A stretch of 64,000 bases of DNA from Chryseobacterium gregarium DSM 19109 (GTDB taxonomy: Bacteria > Bacteroidota > Bacteroidia > Flavobacteriales > Weeksellaceae), in NCBI RefSeq assembly GCF_000430845.1, contig NZ_AUMU01000001.1, positions 124,001-188,000 on the forward strand. Reading direction: 5' to 3'. Both the position numbers and the translations under genes were made by a program. Shown one piece after another: positions 62,798 to 64,000 of the stretch. The notes under the pieces are model-generated. The model saw nothing but the letters and a program-made list of their open reading frames with translations. It had not been told where the DNA came from and made no database searches. The first letter of the stretch is position 1. Every line of letters begins with the position of its first letter.

Positions 62798-63835
62798 ATG
62801 AGAAAACTAATCATCTCTCTATTTTCAGTATCGGTACTGGTAAGCTGCGGAACGGCTAAAAATTCAGGCGGCACATCGGCATCATTAACTGCAAAAAGTA
62901 ATAAAGCATTTCTTTCTGCCTATAAGGAAATTAAGGCAGCTGATCTGAAGAAAAACCTGTATGTGATTGCTTCGGATGAAATGGAAGGCCGGGATACCGG
63001 AAGTCCGGGACAAAAGAAGGCGGGAGAATACATGATCAATTATTATAAAAGTCTGGGTGTTTCCTATCCTAAAACACTGGGTTCCTATTACCAGAAGGTT
63101 CCTGCAGATTTCATGAAAAAAAGAGGCGGCGGAAACCTTCCGGATTCTGAAAATATCCTGGCATTTATAGAAGGTTCAGAAAAACCTGAAGAAATTGTGG
63201 TTGTTTCTGCCCATTATGACCATGTCGGCACCCAGAATGGCGTAGTATATAACGGTGCTGATGACGACGGAAGCGGAACAGTTGGCGTGATGGAAATTGC
63301 CAAAGCCTTCCAGAGTGCCAAAAAAGCAGGAAACGGCCCAAAGAGATCTGTCCTTTTCCTGCATGTAACAGGAGAGGAGCACGGATTATTCGGATCTGAA
63401 TATTATACGGACCATCCGGTTTTTCCACTGGCCAATACAGTTGTTGATTTAAATATTGACATGATCGGGCGCGACGATCCTGAAAACAGAGGCAAACAAT
63501 ACGTCTATGTAATAGGATCTGAAATGTTAAGCTCTGAATTGAAAGTAATCAATGAAGCCGCCAATAAAAAGACCAATAATCTGGAACTGAACTATAAATA
63601 TGATGACCCTAATGATACCCAGCGGCTGTATTACAGATCAGACCACTATAATTTTGCAAAAAACAATGTTCCTGTAGCGTTTTTCTTTGACGGGATTCAT
63701 GAAGATTACCATAAACCGACTGATGATGTGGATAAAATCGACTACGAACTGCTGAAAAAAAGAACCCAGCTGGTTTTTGCCACTGCATGGGAAATTGCCA
63801 ACAGGCCGGCCAGAATTATAGTTGACAGAAAATAA
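62798..63835 (+). CDS. M28 family zinc aminopeptidase-like lipoprotein
   Basis: A 345-residue lipoprotein (lipobox VLVSC, Cys17). The M28 di-zinc domain shows all ligand motifs in order: VSAHYDHVG (His/Asp), GADDDGSG (bridging Asp), TGEEHGLFGS (catalytic Glu pair), LNIDMIG (Asp) and HEDYHKPTDD (His). Such enzymes remove N-terminal amino acids from peptides, or glutamine for cyclisation in related glutaminyl cyclases; the E-E-H and H-E-D spacing is closer to peptidases. It faces the periplasm. No promoter motif with exact match was found. Confidence 0.9.
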   Translation: MRKLIISLFSVSVLVSCGTAKNSGGTSASLTAKSNKAFLSAYKEIKAADLKKNLYVIASDEMEGRDTGSPGQKKAGEYMINYYKSLGVSYPKTLGSYYQKVPADFMKKRGGGNLPDSENILAFIEGSEKPEEIVVVSAHYDHVGTQNGVVYNGADDDGSGTVGVMEIAKAFQSAKKAGNGPKRSVLFLHVTGEEHGLFGSEYYTDHPVFPLANTVVDLNIDMIGRDDPENRGKQYVYVIGSEMLSSELKVINEAANKKTNNLELNYKYDDPNDTQRLYYRSDHYNFAKNNVPVAFFFDGIHEDYHKPTDDVDKIDYELLKKRTQLVFATAWEIANRPARIIVDRK

Positions 63836-63877
63836 CTGACATATAGAAAAGGTATTTTTTAATTAAGTTTTATTAAA

Positions 63878-64000
63878 ATGAAAATCCGTGAAGCAAGATT
63901 AGAAGACATTCCTCAAATTCAGGTCGTAAGGAATGCCGTTAGAGAAAATACTTTATCTGATCCGAATCTGGTTACAGATAAAGATTGTGAAGAATTTTTA
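63878..64000 (+). CDS. GNAT N-acetyltransferase, 3' part outside the window
   Basis: Only the first 41 codons are present. The start MKIREARLEDIPQIQVVRNA is the usual beta-1/alpha-1 opening of GNAT acetyltransferases, with the I-R-x-A-x-x-x-D pattern. The ATG at 63878 is the only start that leaves the frame open to the edge. Substrate and family subgroup cannot be assigned. Confidence 0.6.
   Translation, partial: MKIREARLEDIPQIQVVRNAVRENTLSDPNLVTDKDCEEFL

Noticed and set aside
1..64000. tRNA, rRNA, CRISPR, prophage or insertion sequence
   Set aside because: No rRNA or tRNA-like cloverleaf with a CCA-type end, no transposase or integrase, and no terminal repeats with target duplications were seen.

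Overview
The window looks like a piece of the main chromosome of a Flavobacteriia member (Bacteroidota), most likely Chryseobacterium or a close Weeksellaceae relative. The signs are a SusC/SusD pair, two proteins with type IX secretion (T9SS) sorting tails, a NrtR-type NUDIX regulator, almost no Shine-Dalgarno sequences, and the Bacteroidota promoter motif TAnnTTTG just upstream of many starts (four times with an upstream TTG 20-22 nt away). I see no rRNA, tRNA, CRISPR array, insertion sequence, integrase or phage gene. The species assignment is an inference from protein style, not from a marker gene.

Layout. 1-3194: end of a DUF922 metalloprotease-like gene and an AddB-like PD-(D/E)XK nuclease. 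3270-4448: glutaryl-CoA dehydrogenase. 4570-18337: a polysaccharide utilisation locus for beta-1,3/1,6-glucan (laminarin or fungal/oomycete wall type), with a NUDIX-type regulator and an MFS importer on the minus strand, and SusC, SusD, a surface glycan-binding lipoprotein, GH30, GH3, GH16 and a second GH30 on the plus strand. 18480-20924: FabI, a LEA-like small protein and a nucleoside phosphorylase. 21205-26416: a MauG-type di-haem peroxidase, a PhoX-like T9SS protein and a leucine-rich-repeat protein. 26513-36407: housekeeping genes (SUI1, GpmI, acyl-ACP desaturase, HAD phosphatase, Map, methyltransferase, SMR exporter, LacI regulator, Era, DoxX). 36592-43398: S9 peptidase, acetyltransferase, MATE pump, a sigma-54 activator-like response regulator without a DNA-binding domain, and YggS. 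43456-48099: a probable copper operon (thioesterase, HMA-AraC fusion regulator, CPx-ATPase, DUF72). 48537-52980: RRM protein, BlaI-like repressor with PAP2, and pyruvate dehydrogenase E1-alpha and E2. 53141-58474: LolD-like ATPase, L,D-transpeptidase-like protein, RadC, an acetyltransferase-fold protein, a GT-C-like membrane protein and soluble pyrophosphatase. 58679-61405: a membrane pyrophosphatase fused to an OmpA domain. 61570-64000: aminotransferase, M28 peptidase and the start of a GNAT gene.

How it works together. In the glucan locus, lipidated GH16 and GH30 probably cut polymer at the cell surface, the glycan-binding protein and SusD pass oligomers to SusC, the periplasmic GH3 and second GH30 finish them, and the MFS protein imports the sugar. 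The strongest unusual points are the pyrophosphatase-OmpA fusion, the altered phosphorylation motif (DKTAT) of the copper ATPase, its HMA-AraC fusion regulator, the response regulator lacking a DNA-binding domain, and a sharp drop in GC that begins inside susC and ends inside the glycan-binding protein gene at a domain boundary. I did not find an obviously new multi-gene system; these single-gene oddities are the best leads.
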